A DNA stretch of 34,035 nt from a virus. Numbering within the stretch: the first letter of the stretch is position 1; every line of letters starts with the position of its first letter. Shown piece after piece: positions 5,259 through 13,523 of the stretch. The DNA lies in the IMG/VR virus record IMGVR_UViG_3300024264_000103, positions 1 to 34,035 of that record. The stretch is one strand, 5' to 3'. Under the pieces are notes generated by a model, which had not been told where the DNA came from, did not search any database, and was given only the letters and a program-made list of their open reading frames with translations. A program made the translations under genes and the position numbers.

Positions 5259-7471
5259 TGTACGAGCAAACTTTATATAAAGTATTAAAAGACCATGTAA
5301 AGCCTAAGGTTCTTAAAAGAATGAATAGGTATAAAAAATGGGAATATGGCTATAACGAAGAGCACGATCTTGTCGTTATAAGTAAAACAGGTGAGATAGG
5401 CGAGGTTTATGAAATACAAAACCTTAAAATAGCTTTGCCTAAAGTAAAAGATGTTGTTGAATTTGAAAAAGATAAGTGGACTTATACACCATACCCAAAA
5501 GAATTAAAAAAAATTAAATCTGTATTTGACTGGGAAGAATACCCGTTAGATTTTAAAGAAAAATGGTATGACTATATTGATGAAGAATTTACACGACGCG
5601 AAGAAGGCTTTTGGTTCATTAGCAAAGGTATTCCTACTTACATTACTGGCACTTATTATATGTACTTGCAGTGGAGTAAGATTGACGTCGGGCAACCAGA
5701 CTTTAGGGAATCGAATAGATTATTCTACATATTTTGGGAGGCATGCAAATCCGATACCAGGTCATATGGAATGTGTTATCTTAAAAACCGTCGAAGCGGA
5801 TTTTCATTTATGTCCTCAGCTGAATCGGTCAACCTTGCTACAATATCAACGGATTCACGGTTTGGCATATTGTCCAAATCTGGTGCCGATGCTAAAAAGA
5901 TGTTCACAGATAAGGTCGTACCTATTTCCGTTAACTATCCCTTCTTTTTCAAACCGATCCAGGACGGTATGGACAGGCCAAAGACCGAACTCGCCTACAG
6001 AGTCCCTGCCTCCAAATTTACCCGTAGAAAGCTTGAAGCCAACGAAAAAATACAAGAAATTACCGGTTTGGACACCACCATCGACTGGAAGAACACCGGT
6101 GACAACGCCTACGATGGAGAGAAGCTCAAACTCCTCGTCCACGATGAATCGGGGAAATGGGAAAGGCCCAACAACATCCTCAACAACTGGCGTGTTACGA
6201 AAACCACCCTTCGATTAGGTAGTAGAGTAATAGGCAAATGTATGATGGGATCAACGTCAAACTCATTAGATAAAGGCGGCGATAATTTTAAAAAGCTTTA
6301 CAATGATTCAGATGTTACACAAAGAAACGCCAACGGACAGACTCGCTCAGGACTCTATTCTTTGTTCATACCTATGGAATGGAACTACGAAGGATACATT
6401 GATTCTTATGGCTTACCTGTATTCAACACACCAAAAAAAGAAGTTACAGATCCACACGGAACAAAAATAACACAAGGTGTAATAGAGTACTGGGAAAATG
6501 AAGTAGAAGGTTTAAAATCAGATCAAGATAGTTTAAATGAATTTTACAGACAATTTCCGCGTACAACTAAGCACGCATTTAGAGATGAATCAAAACAATC
6601 TTTATTTAATTTAACTAAGATATACCAACAAATAGATTTTAATGAAGATCTTAAAAACTCAATCAACGTAACAAGAGGAAGTTTCCAATGGGAAAATGCT
6701 GAAAAAGATACTAGAGTAATATTTGTTCCAAATAATGATGGTAGATTTTTAGTAACTTGGGTTCCTCCTGAGCAATTACAAAATAAAAGATATATAAAAA
6801 ATGGTACTAATTATCCTGGCAATGAGCACTGCGGAGCATTTGGTTGTGATCCATATGATATATCAGGCACTGTGGACGGTAGGGGGTCGAAAGGCGCTCT
6901 TCACGGTTTAACAAAGTTCAGTATGGAGGACGTACCTCCTAATCATTTCTTTTTAGAATATATAGCTAGACCACAAACTGCTGAAATATTTTTTGAAGAT
7001 GTATTAATGGCTTGCGTATTTTATGGTATGCCAATATTAGCTGAAAATAATAAACCCAGATTGTTATATCATTTTAAACGAAGAGGCTATAGAGGCTATT
7101 CAATTAATAGACCGGATAGAAAATATAACAAATTATCAGTAACAGAAAGAGAGTTAGGTGGTATACCAAACTCAAGTGAAGATATAAAACAAGCTCATGC
7201 GGCTGCTATAGAAACATATATAAATGAATTTGTAGGGCTTAAAGAAACAGGATACGGCGACGTATACTTTCAAAGAACATTAGAAGATTGGGCAAAGTTT
7301 AATATTAATAATAGAACAAAACACGATGCATCGATAAGTTCAGGCTTAGCATTGATGGCATGTAACAAGCATAGATACGCGCCAGGTCCTAAAAGAGAAA
7401 GACCGTTACCGGTTGATTTAGGAATTAAAAAGTACGACAACAAAGGTTCAATATCAAAAATAATAAGTTAA
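5258..7471 (+). CDS. terL: Terminase large subunit, ATPase plus nuclease
   Basis: This is the packaging motor that cuts concatemeric DNA and drives it through the portal. The N-terminal ATPase domain has a deviant Walker A, KNRRSGFSF at residues 176-184, and a Walker B of hydrophobic residues followed by acidic ones (LKLLVHDE, 290-297) with the catalytic Glu at 297. A motif-III-like GSTSNS follows. The C-terminal RNase H-like nuclease shows FGCDPYD, with D531 and D534 as likely metal ligands. At 737 residues it is long, as in crAss-like phages. It abuts the portal gene with no gap. Bases about 5690-6215, which include both Walker motifs, are much more GC-rich than the rest. Confidence 0.92.
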   Translation: MYEQTLYKVLKDHVKPKVLKRMNRYKKWEYGYNEEHDLVVISKTGEIGEVYEIQNLKIALPKVKDVVEFEKDKWTYTPYPKELKKIKSVFDWEEYPLDFKEKWYDYIDEEFTRREEGFWFISKGIPTYITGTYYMYLQWSKIDVGQPDFRESNRLFYIFWEACKSDTRSYGMCYLKNRRSGFSFMSSAESVNLATISTDSRFGILSKSGADAKKMFTDKVVPISVNYPFFFKPIQDGMDRPKTELAYRVPASKFTRRKLEANEKIQEITGLDTTIDWKNTGDNAYDGEKLKLLVHDESGKWERPNNILNNWRVTKTTLRLGSRVIGKCMMGSTSNSLDKGGDNFKKLYNDSDVTQRNANGQTRSGLYSLFIPMEWNYEGYIDSYGLPVFNTPKKEVTDPHGTKITQGVIEYWENEVEGLKSDQDSLNEFYRQFPRTTKHAFRDESKQSLFNLTKIYQQIDFNEDLKNSINVTRGSFQWENAEKDTRVIFVPNNDGRFLVTWVPPEQLQNKRYIKNGTNYPGNEHCGAFGCDPYDISGTVDGRGSKGALHGLTKFSMEDVPPNHFFLEYIARPQTAEIFFEDVLMACVFYGMPILAENNKPRLLYHFKRRGYRGYSINRPDRKYNKLSVTERELGGIPNSSEDIKQAHAAAIETYINEFVGLKETGYGDVYFQRTLEDWAKFNINNRTKHDASISSGLALMACNKHRYAPGPKRERPLPVDLGIKKYDNKGSISKIIS
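5690..6215. other. GC-rich composition island inside terL
   Basis: By hand count, bases 5941-6180 hold 119 G+C of 240 (about 50%), while 5281-5340 in the same gene holds 16 of 60 (27%). In the island Leu is often CTC (four within 6120-6185) and Arg often CGT, CGA or AGG, whereas the surrounding phage genes use TTA and AGA. The patch also keeps two false frames open (+ frame 5568-6218 and - strand 5855-6142), an effect of the composition. It spans the ATPase core and stays in frame. Recombination with a GC-richer relative or an assembly chimera are both possible. Confidence 0.75.
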
Positions 7472-9859
7472 ATGAGTATATATACTAACACAAACAGCGC
7501 TTTTCCTAGTCAAGTAGTAAGTGACGCAGAAAAAGCAAGTTTGGAATATGGTACGCAAGTTGGGCAGGCTATTGAATACGAATGGTTTGGTCAAGGTCGA
7601 ACTAACGGTAATAGATATTTAACTAGTTGGAATCAATTTCACCAATTAAGATTATATGCTCGAGGAGAGCAATCAATACAAAAGTATAAAGACGAACTGT
7701 CAATTAATGGCGATTTATCTTATTTAAACTTAGACTGGAAACCTGTACCTATATTATCTAAATTTGTAGATATAGTAGTTAATGGAATTTCGGCTAAGTC
7801 TTACGATGTAAAAGCGTACGCGCAAGACCCTTACTCAATAAAGAAAAGAACAGATTACGCTTCTACTCTTTATGAAGATATGGTAGCTAAAGAATATTTA
7901 GACAGTTTAAAAGAAACTTTAGGAATTGATTTATATCAAACACCTAATATAGATACGATACCAGAGTCTAAAGAAGAGCTTGAGCTTCATATGCAATTAA
8001 GCTATAAGCAGTCAATTGAAATAGCAGAAGAAGAAGCTATATCATCTGTGCTTGCTCAAAATAAATATGATCTTACTAGAAGAAGATTAAATATGGATTT
8101 AACTGTGTTAGGTATTGCTGTTGCTAAAACAGGCTTTAATACAGCAGAAGGCGTAACGGTTGATTACGTAGATCCGGCATATGTTGTTTACTCTTACACA
8201 GAGGATCCTAATTTTGACGATATTTATTATGTAGGTGAAGTAAAGTCTATAACAATACCTGAGCTTAAAAAAGAGTTCCCTAATATATCTGAGGAAGAAC
8301 TTGCTAGAATTCAAAAGATGCCAGGTAATAGCCAATATGTAACAGGCTGGGGAAACTATGATAAAAATACTGTACAAGTTTTATACTTTGATTATAAAAC
8401 ATACCACAATCAAGTATTTAAAATAAAGCAAACAGAACAAGGATTAATGAAGGCTTTAGAAAAGCCAGACACATTTAATCCACCTGCTAATGATAATTTT
8501 GAAAGAGTATCAAGATCTATTGAAGTACTATATAGCGGAGCTAAAGTATTAGGCAATAATGATATGCTTAAATGGGAGTTGGCAGAAAATATGTCAAGAC
8601 CTGTAGCAGATACAACTAAGGTTGAAATGAATTATGCTATATGTGCGCCTAGAATGTATAAAGGAAGAATTGAATCTATTGTAAGCAAATGTATTGGTTT
8701 TGCTGATATGATTCAATTAACACATTTAAAGCTGCAACAAGTTTTATCTCGTATGGTTCCAGATGGTGTGTACTTGGATATGGACGGGCTTGCAGAAGTC
8801 GACTTAGGCAACGGTACAAACTACAACCCCGCGGAAGCACTTAATATGTATTTCCAAACAGGTTCTATTGTAGGTAGATCACTTACTCAAGATGGCGATA
8901 TGAATGCCGGTAAAGTTCCTATTCAAGAACTTAATAGTTCAAGCGGTCAAGCTAAAATAGGTGCGCTTATACAAACGTATCAATATTATTTACAAATGAT
9001 ACGTGATGTAACGGGACTAAATGAAGCAAGAGACGGTACAGCAATGGATAAGAACTCACTTGTAGGATTGCAAAAGATGGCTGCTAACGCGTCCAATGTT
9101 GCTACCAGACATATTAATCAGTCTAGCCTTTATTTAACGCTTAAACTAGCCGAAAACATTGCTCTTAAAATAGCAGATGCTTTAGAATTTCCACTTACAA
9201 GAAGCGCATTACAAAACTCTATATCAACGTTTAATATAAAAACGTTAGATGAGGTTGTTAATTTAAACTTGCATGACTTTGGTATATTTTTAGAGCTGGA
9301 GCCAGACGATGAAGAATTAGCACAGCTTGAAGCAAATATACAGGTTTCACTACAACAAGGCAGTTTAAACTTAGAGGACGCTATAGATTTAAGGCAAATT
9401 AAAAATCTTAAATTAGCAAATCAATTGCTTAAGGTAAAAAGAAAAGCTAAAGCCAAACAGGATCAAGCTAATCAACAAGCTAATATTGCGGCACAAGGGC
9501 AAGCACAAGCAGACACTGCTGAAAAAACAGCAATGGCTGAGGTACAGAAGCAGGAAGCTATAATGGGTGCTAACGTACAGTTTGAGCAATCAAAAAATCA
9601 AATGGAGATACAACGCATGGAAATAGCAGCGCAGTTAGAAGCGCAAAAAATGCAAACAAAGTTTCAATACGACATGCAACTCAAGCAATTAGATGTTCAA
9701 ACAATCCAACAAAAAGAAGGAGCAATTGAAGATCGTAAAGATAATCGTAGCAAAATGGAAGCTACGCAGCAAAGCGAATTGATAAGTCAAAGAAAAAACG
9801 ATGGCTTACCAATAGACTTTGAAAATCAGCCTGAACAAGGCATGCAAGCTTTCATGTAG
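7472..9859 (+). CDS. Portal protein (795 aa)
   Basis: The ATG follows the TerL stop with no spacer. The sequence contains LRLYARGEQSIQKYKDEL from residue 59, then DLSYLNLDWKPVPILSKFVD, a long helical wing, and PAYVVYSYTEDPNFDDIYYV, the pattern I associate with portals of crAss-like and related Bacteroidota podoviruses. MIRDVTGLNEARDGT in the second half is a typical portal element near the crown. From about residue 640 the protein is a Gln- and Ala-rich coiled coil (QQANIAAQGQAQAD; MQTKFQYDMQLKQLDVQ), probably the barrel or an extended C-terminal tail. Twelve copies would form the packaging vertex that receives TerL and later the ring proteins. Confidence 0.88.
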   Translation: MSIYTNTNSAFPSQVVSDAEKASLEYGTQVGQAIEYEWFGQGRTNGNRYLTSWNQFHQLRLYARGEQSIQKYKDELSINGDLSYLNLDWKPVPILSKFVDIVVNGISAKSYDVKAYAQDPYSIKKRTDYASTLYEDMVAKEYLDSLKETLGIDLYQTPNIDTIPESKEELELHMQLSYKQSIEIAEEEAISSVLAQNKYDLTRRRLNMDLTVLGIAVAKTGFNTAEGVTVDYVDPAYVVYSYTEDPNFDDIYYVGEVKSITIPELKKEFPNISEEELARIQKMPGNSQYVTGWGNYDKNTVQVLYFDYKTYHNQVFKIKQTEQGLMKALEKPDTFNPPANDNFERVSRSIEVLYSGAKVLGNNDMLKWELAENMSRPVADTTKVEMNYAICAPRMYKGRIESIVSKCIGFADMIQLTHLKLQQVLSRMVPDGVYLDMDGLAEVDLGNGTNYNPAEALNMYFQTGSIVGRSLTQDGDMNAGKVPIQELNSSSGQAKIGALIQTYQYYLQMIRDVTGLNEARDGTAMDKNSLVGLQKMAANASNVATRHINQSSLYLTLKLAENIALKIADALEFPLTRSALQNSISTFNIKTLDEVVNLNLHDFGIFLELEPDDEELAQLEANIQVSLQQGSLNLEDAIDLRQIKNLKLANQLLKVKRKAKAKQDQANQQANIAAQGQAQADTAEKTAMAEVQKQEAIMGANVQFEQSKNQMEIQRMEIAAQLEAQKMQTKFQYDMQLKQLDVQTIQQKEGAIEDRKDNRSKMEATQQSELISQRKNDGLPIDFENQPEQGMQAFM

Positions 9860-9867
9860 AAAGTAAC

Positions 9868-9892
9868 AACTATTTAATTATATTATATTATG
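9868..9892 (+). promoter_or_regulatory. AT-rich start-site element, copy 1
   Basis: AACTATTTAATT, one variable base (here A), then TATTATATTATG whose last three bases are the start codon of the gene at 9890. The same 25-base string occurs at 12616-12640 with a single difference and in the same register to its ATG. It does not contain the usual Bacteroidota -7 box (TAnnTTTG). It could be a late-promoter part, an upstream translation signal, or both. Confidence 0.45.
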
Positions 9893-11077
9893 TCAGAAGT
9901 AAAAACAAATGAACCTGTTAAACAGGAAGGTGAGTTTAAAATTAAAAAGAAAACTCCAAAAAAATTAACAACAAAAAATGATGAGCCAATTAAAGTAAGC
10001 ATTAAAGAGCCTTTAGTTGAAGTTCCGTCGGATGTTACAAAAGTAATAATACCTAAACAAGAAGAAGATGCCATTCAAATCGGAGAAACAGAGAAGGTAT
10101 CTGTGGAAGAATCATCCGGAGATAGCGCAAAGATGGGAGAACCTGTACAAGAGTCCAACGAGGATGTTGAAGGGTTTTCTCCAATCAAAGAAGTTGAAGT
10201 AACAAAAGTGGAAGCTGAAGTTAAAGAAGCTTTAAGGGATGAAAAAGTATTAGGCAAACAGTTGCCAGAAAATATTGAAAAGCTAGTTTCGTTTATGGAA
10301 GAAACAGGTGGGACAATAGAGGACTATGCAAGACTTAATGCTGACTACTCAAAAGTAGACGACGTTACATTGTTAAAAGAATATTACAAAAAAGAAAAGC
10401 CTTATTTAGAAGGTGAAGATATAGATCTCATTTTAGAAGACTTTGTTTATGACGAAGACGTTGATGAGGAAAAAGATATGCGCAAAAAGAAAATTGCGTT
10501 TAAAGAAGAAGTTGCAAAAGCCAAAAACTATTTAGAGGAAACTAAGAGTAAATATTACGACGAGATCAAGTTGAGACCGGGCGTTACTCAAGACCAACAA
10601 AAAGCTATGGACTTTTTTAACCGATATAATAAGCAGCAAGAACAGGCTGAGCAACAACACGCACAATTTAAAGAAAGTACTAAAAATCTTTTTGGCAATA
10701 ATTTCGAAGGTTTCGATATTAAAGTTGGCGAAAAAAACTATAAGTACAATATTCAAAATCGTGATAAGGTTGCAGAAAACCAATCAAATATTAACAACCT
10801 TGTCGGGAAGTTCCTTGACGCAGATGGCAATGTTAGTGACACAAAAGGTTATCATAAAGCTATGTACGCTGCTGAAAATGTAGATAAAATTGCCGCTCAT
10901 TTTTACGAGCAAGGAAAAGCTGACGCTGTTAAAAACGTAGTAAACAGTTCAAAAAACTTAAGTGGTACTAAAGCTAGGGCTACTCAAGGGGATGTGTTTG
11001 TAGGCGGATTTAAAGTTAAAGCAATTTCAGGTACTGATTCTGCAAAACTAAGAATTAAAACAAAAAAATTTAACTAA
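9890..11077 (+). CDS. Scaffold-like protein between portal and capsid genes (395 aa)
   Basis: The protein is highly charged and largely disordered or helical. Residues 1-110 are low-complexity, rich in Glu, Lys, Val and Pro (EGEFKIKKKTPKKL; VEVTKVEAEVKEALRDE). The centre, about 165-270, is a charged helix rich in Asp, Glu, Lys and Gln (YNKQQEQAEQQHAQF), and the C-terminus is a small basic Gly/Lys-rich segment (KLRIKTKKFN). The position between portal and major capsid genes, the acidic helical composition and the basic C-terminal tail are classic for a scaffolding protein, whose tail binds the capsid shell. No protease motif is visible. The start carries the repeated AT-rich element. Function is inferred from context. 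Confidence 0.7.
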   Translation: MSEVKTNEPVKQEGEFKIKKKTPKKLTTKNDEPIKVSIKEPLVEVPSDVTKVIIPKQEEDAIQIGETEKVSVEESSGDSAKMGEPVQESNEDVEGFSPIKEVEVTKVEAEVKEALRDEKVLGKQLPENIEKLVSFMEETGGTIEDYARLNADYSKVDDVTLLKEYYKKEKPYLEGEDIDLILEDFVYDEDVDEEKDMRKKKIAFKEEVAKAKNYLEETKSKYYDEIKLRPGVTQDQQKAMDFFNRYNKQQEQAEQQHAQFKESTKNLFGNNFEGFDIKVGEKNYKYNIQNRDKVAENQSNINNLVGKFLDADGNVSDTKGYHKAMYAAENVDKIAAHFYEQGKADAVKNVVNSSKNLSGTKARATQGDVFVGGFKVKAISGTDSAKLRIKTKKFN

Positions 11078-11091
11078 AAAAACAAACAATT

Positions 11092-12552
11092 ATGAGTTTA
11101 ACTCCTCAATTTGGTAGTTTAATACCTTCGCAAACTCAACAGACATTAGCGAATAACTACCTACAATTTAACACTGGCGCTGGCAATGATTTTGCACAAC
11201 AGTATTTGCCAGAGGTATATGAAGCCGAAGTAGAGCGTTATGGAAACAGAACGTTATCTGGTTTTTTAAGAATGGTTGGCGCTGAAATGCCAATGACATC
11301 TGATCAAGTAATTTGGTCTGAACAAAATAGATTGCACATATCTTACGACGGTGTAAGCGTTGCTGCCGGTGGTGGTGGTACTACTAACGTAATTACTATT
11401 AATCCTGGAGGTGTAGCTGGAGTATCAAATGTTATTTCGCCTAACGATACTATCGTTGTTTTAGATCCTGCTACAGGGGCTGAAGCTAAAGCATTAGTAA
11501 TATCTTCTACTCTTGGAGCTGCTGGAACAATTACTGTTCAGGCTTTTAATAATAAAAAATTAGACACAGCCGCAGGAAATGGAATTACCCCAGCATCTGC
11601 TACAATTAAGATATTTGTATATGGATCCGCTTATACAAAAGGAGTGGCTGTAGATTCAATTGCTGCTGGAGCAGGGCCTCACACAACAGGTTACGCAACA
11701 GTACAACCGCAATTTACACAATATTCTAATTCACCAATTATATTAAGAAGCCAATATGTAATTAATGGTTCTGATATGGCACAAATTGGATGGGTAGAGG
11801 TTGCAACTGAAGATGGAACATCTGGATACTTATGGTATTTAAAAGCTGAATCTGAAACAAGATTACGTTTTGAAGATTACTTAGAAATGTCTATGGTAGA
11901 AAGTGAGTTTAGTCAAATATCTGCTGCTGCTTTACCTGGATCTGAAGGATTATTTGCTGCTATTCAATCTCGTGGGAATGTAGAAGTAGGATTTACTGCT
12001 GCTGCTGGACTTGACGAGTTCGATGCAATTCTTAAAAACTTAGATACTCAAGGAGCAATTGAAGAGAACATGCTTTTCTTAAATCGCCAAACTGCTTTAG
12101 ATTTTGATGATATGCTAGCTAGCATTTCTGGTGGATTCGCTGGAGGAACTGCTTTTGGTTTATTTGAAAATTCAGAAGAAATGGCTTTAAATCTTGGATT
12201 CTCAGGGTTTAGAAGAGGATCTTATGATTTTTACAAAACTGATTGGAAATACTTAAACGACGCTTCTACACGTGGTGCTGTTGCAGGTATAAGCTCAATT
12301 GAAGGTGTATTAGTACCAGCTGGAACTTCTACAGTATATGATCAAGTATTAGGAACTAACATCAGAAGACCTTTCTTACACGTAAGATATAGAGCTTCAC
12401 AAAATGATGATAGAAGAATGAAGTCTTGGTTAACTGGTTCTGCTGGAGGCGCTGCTACTTCGACTCTTGATGCTATGGAAGTAAACTTCCTATCTGAAAG
12501 ATGTTTAGTAACTCAAGCTGCTAACAACTTTGTATTATTCAAAGGAATCTAA
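11092..12552 (+). CDS. Major capsid protein, HK97-like (486 aa)
   Basis: The segment YEAEVERYGNRTLSGFLRMV followed by MPMTSDQVIWSEQNRLHISY resembles capsid proteins of crAss-like and uncultured marine podoviruses. Residues about 90-200 form a Gly/Thr/Val-rich beta segment (GGGGTTNVITINPGG; AGTITVQAF) that looks like an insertion or extended loop domain. The rest is the mixed alpha/beta HK97 body, including SETRLRFEDYLEMSMVESEF and FLHVRYRASQNDDRRMKSWL. Codons are strongly biased to GCT, GGA and AGA, as expected for the most abundant virion protein. A terminator-like hairpin follows 23 bases after the stop, also typical for a capsid gene. Hundreds of copies would build the head on the scaffold encoded just upstream. 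Confidence 0.9.
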   Translation: MSLTPQFGSLIPSQTQQTLANNYLQFNTGAGNDFAQQYLPEVYEAEVERYGNRTLSGFLRMVGAEMPMTSDQVIWSEQNRLHISYDGVSVAAGGGGTTNVITINPGGVAGVSNVISPNDTIVVLDPATGAEAKALVISSTLGAAGTITVQAFNNKKLDTAAGNGITPASATIKIFVYGSAYTKGVAVDSIAAGAGPHTTGYATVQPQFTQYSNSPIILRSQYVINGSDMAQIGWVEVATEDGTSGYLWYLKAESETRLRFEDYLEMSMVESEFSQISAAALPGSEGLFAAIQSRGNVEVGFTAAAGLDEFDAILKNLDTQGAIEENMLFLNRQTALDFDDMLASISGGFAGGTAFGLFENSEEMALNLGFSGFRRGSYDFYKTDWKYLNDASTRGAVAGISSIEGVLVPAGTSTVYDQVLGTNIRRPFLHVRYRASQNDDRRMKSWLTGSAGGAATSTLDAMEVNFLSERCLVTQAANNFVLFKGI

Positions 12553-12575
12553 TTGATTCAACATTAATGTAATTC

Positions 12576-12610
12576 TTACCCTCGTTGAACTGACGGGGGT
12601 AATTATTACT
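12576..12610 (+). terminator. Terminator-like hairpin after the capsid gene
   Basis: TTACCCTCG at 12576-12584 pairs with CGGGGGTAA at 12594-12602 (nine pairs including one T-G) around the loop TTGAACTGA. The downstream tract is T-rich (TTATTACTTTTAT) rather than a perfect T run. It lies between the capsid stop and the next start, where phages often attenuate transcription to raise capsid mRNA. Confidence 0.65.
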
Positions 12611-12615
12611 TTTAT

Positions 12616-12640
12616 AACTATTTAATTTTATTATATTATG
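12616..12640 (+). promoter_or_regulatory. AT-rich start-site element, copy 2
   Basis: Near-identical (24 of 25 bases) to 9868-9892, with T instead of A at position 13, again ending in the ATG of its gene (12638). It begins 14 bases after the stem of the preceding terminator-like hairpin, which fits restarting expression of the next gene. Confidence 0.45.
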
Positions 12641-13462
12641 GCTAAACAAGCTAAAGCAAAACAAGTTGAGGTTGCGCCTCAAGAAGAAGTGGTAACAAAA
12701 GTTGCTGCTCCAGTAAAACCTACAAAACCAACGTGGGAAATTAAAGATAGAATGTATTTTTTAATGGGTTCAAAAAGCCCCCTTACACTAACAATACCAG
12801 GTAAGCACACTAGAAAACACGCTCTTTTATATTTTGATGAAAAAACTGGAAAACAAAGAGAATTAAGATATGCTACAAATCAAGACTCACCTTTGGTTGA
12901 TGAACAAAAAGGAGAAGTAACTATGGGGCATATAAGATTTTCAGATGGTGTTTTAAATGTTGGTAAAGCACAGCAGAATTTGCAAAAATTATTATCATTA
13001 TATCATCCTTTAAAAAATAAAATATACCAAGAATACAGTGCAATTGAAAATGCTGAAGATGAATTGGATGTTTTAGATTTACAAATTGACGCTTTAAATG
13101 CAGCGAGAGCTATGGATATAGATCATGCTGAAGCAATAATGAGAGTAGAAAAAGGATCAGCCGTAAACACAATGAGCTCTAAAGAAATTAAAAGAGACTT
13201 AATGCTGTTTGCAAGAAATGAACCTGCACTATTTATAAATTTAGCTAATGATGAAAATGTTCAGCTTAGAAACTTTGCAATTAGAGCATCTGAATTAAGT
13301 ATAATTATGCTATCGCAAGATCAAAGAACCTTTACTTGGGGATCAACCGGTAGAAAACTAATGAATGTTCCTTTTGATGAAAACCCTTACTCAGCGTTTG
13401 CGGCTTTCTTAAAAACAGACGAAGGTGTGGAAATCTATAAATCTATAGATAAAAAACTATAA
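12638..13462 (+). CDS. Conserved phage protein after the capsid gene (274 aa), function unknown
   Basis: Residues 1-32 are a Lys/Ala/Val-rich disordered leader. A beta-rich part follows (MYFLMGSKSPLTLTIPGKHT; HALLYFDEKTGKQRELRYAT) with TMGHIRFSDGVLNV, then a helical middle (NLQKLLSLYHPL; EDELDVLDLQIDALNAAR) and RTFTWGSTGRKLMNVPFDENP near the end. I recall similar proteins in uncultured marine phages, annotated only as hypothetical. The gene stands alone between two terminator-like hairpins and has its own AT-rich start element, so it probably has a regulated expression level of its own. A virion or head-completion role is inferred from its position. Confidence 0.7.
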   Translation: MAKQAKAKQVEVAPQEEVVTKVAAPVKPTKPTWEIKDRMYFLMGSKSPLTLTIPGKHTRKHALLYFDEKTGKQRELRYATNQDSPLVDEQKGEVTMGHIRFSDGVLNVGKAQQNLQKLLSLYHPLKNKIYQEYSAIENAEDELDVLDLQIDALNAARAMDIDHAEAIMRVEKGSAVNTMSSKEIKRDLMLFARNEPALFINLANDENVQLRNFAIRASELSIIMLSQDQRTFTWGSTGRKLMNVPFDENPYSAFAAFLKTDEGVEIYKSIDKKL

Positions 13463-13471
13463 AAACAAGTG

Positions 13472-13513
13472 ATACTATATATAGGCGGTTTCGGCCGCCT
13501 TTTTAGTATATAA
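13472..13513 (+). terminator. Rho-independent terminator
   Basis: GGCGG at 13484-13488 pairs with CCGCC at 13495-13499 across the loop TTTCGG, and a run of five T follows at 13500-13504. Outer AT arms (ATACTATATATA to the left, AGTATATA to the right) can extend the stem. It is the clearest terminator in the window and ends the unit of the 274-aa protein. Confidence 0.85.
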
Positions 13514-13523
13514 AAATAAACAA

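Noticed and set aside
5855-6142. Minus-strand frame of 95 codons in the same patch
   Set aside because: Same composition effect; no leader, no neighbours on that strand, and TerL motifs are read through it.
5568-6218. Long alternative + strand frame (216 codons) inside the terminase gene
   Set aside because: It is fully within TerL, in another frame, and coincides with the GC-rich patch, where stop codons become rare. Its translation is low in structure and has no motif.
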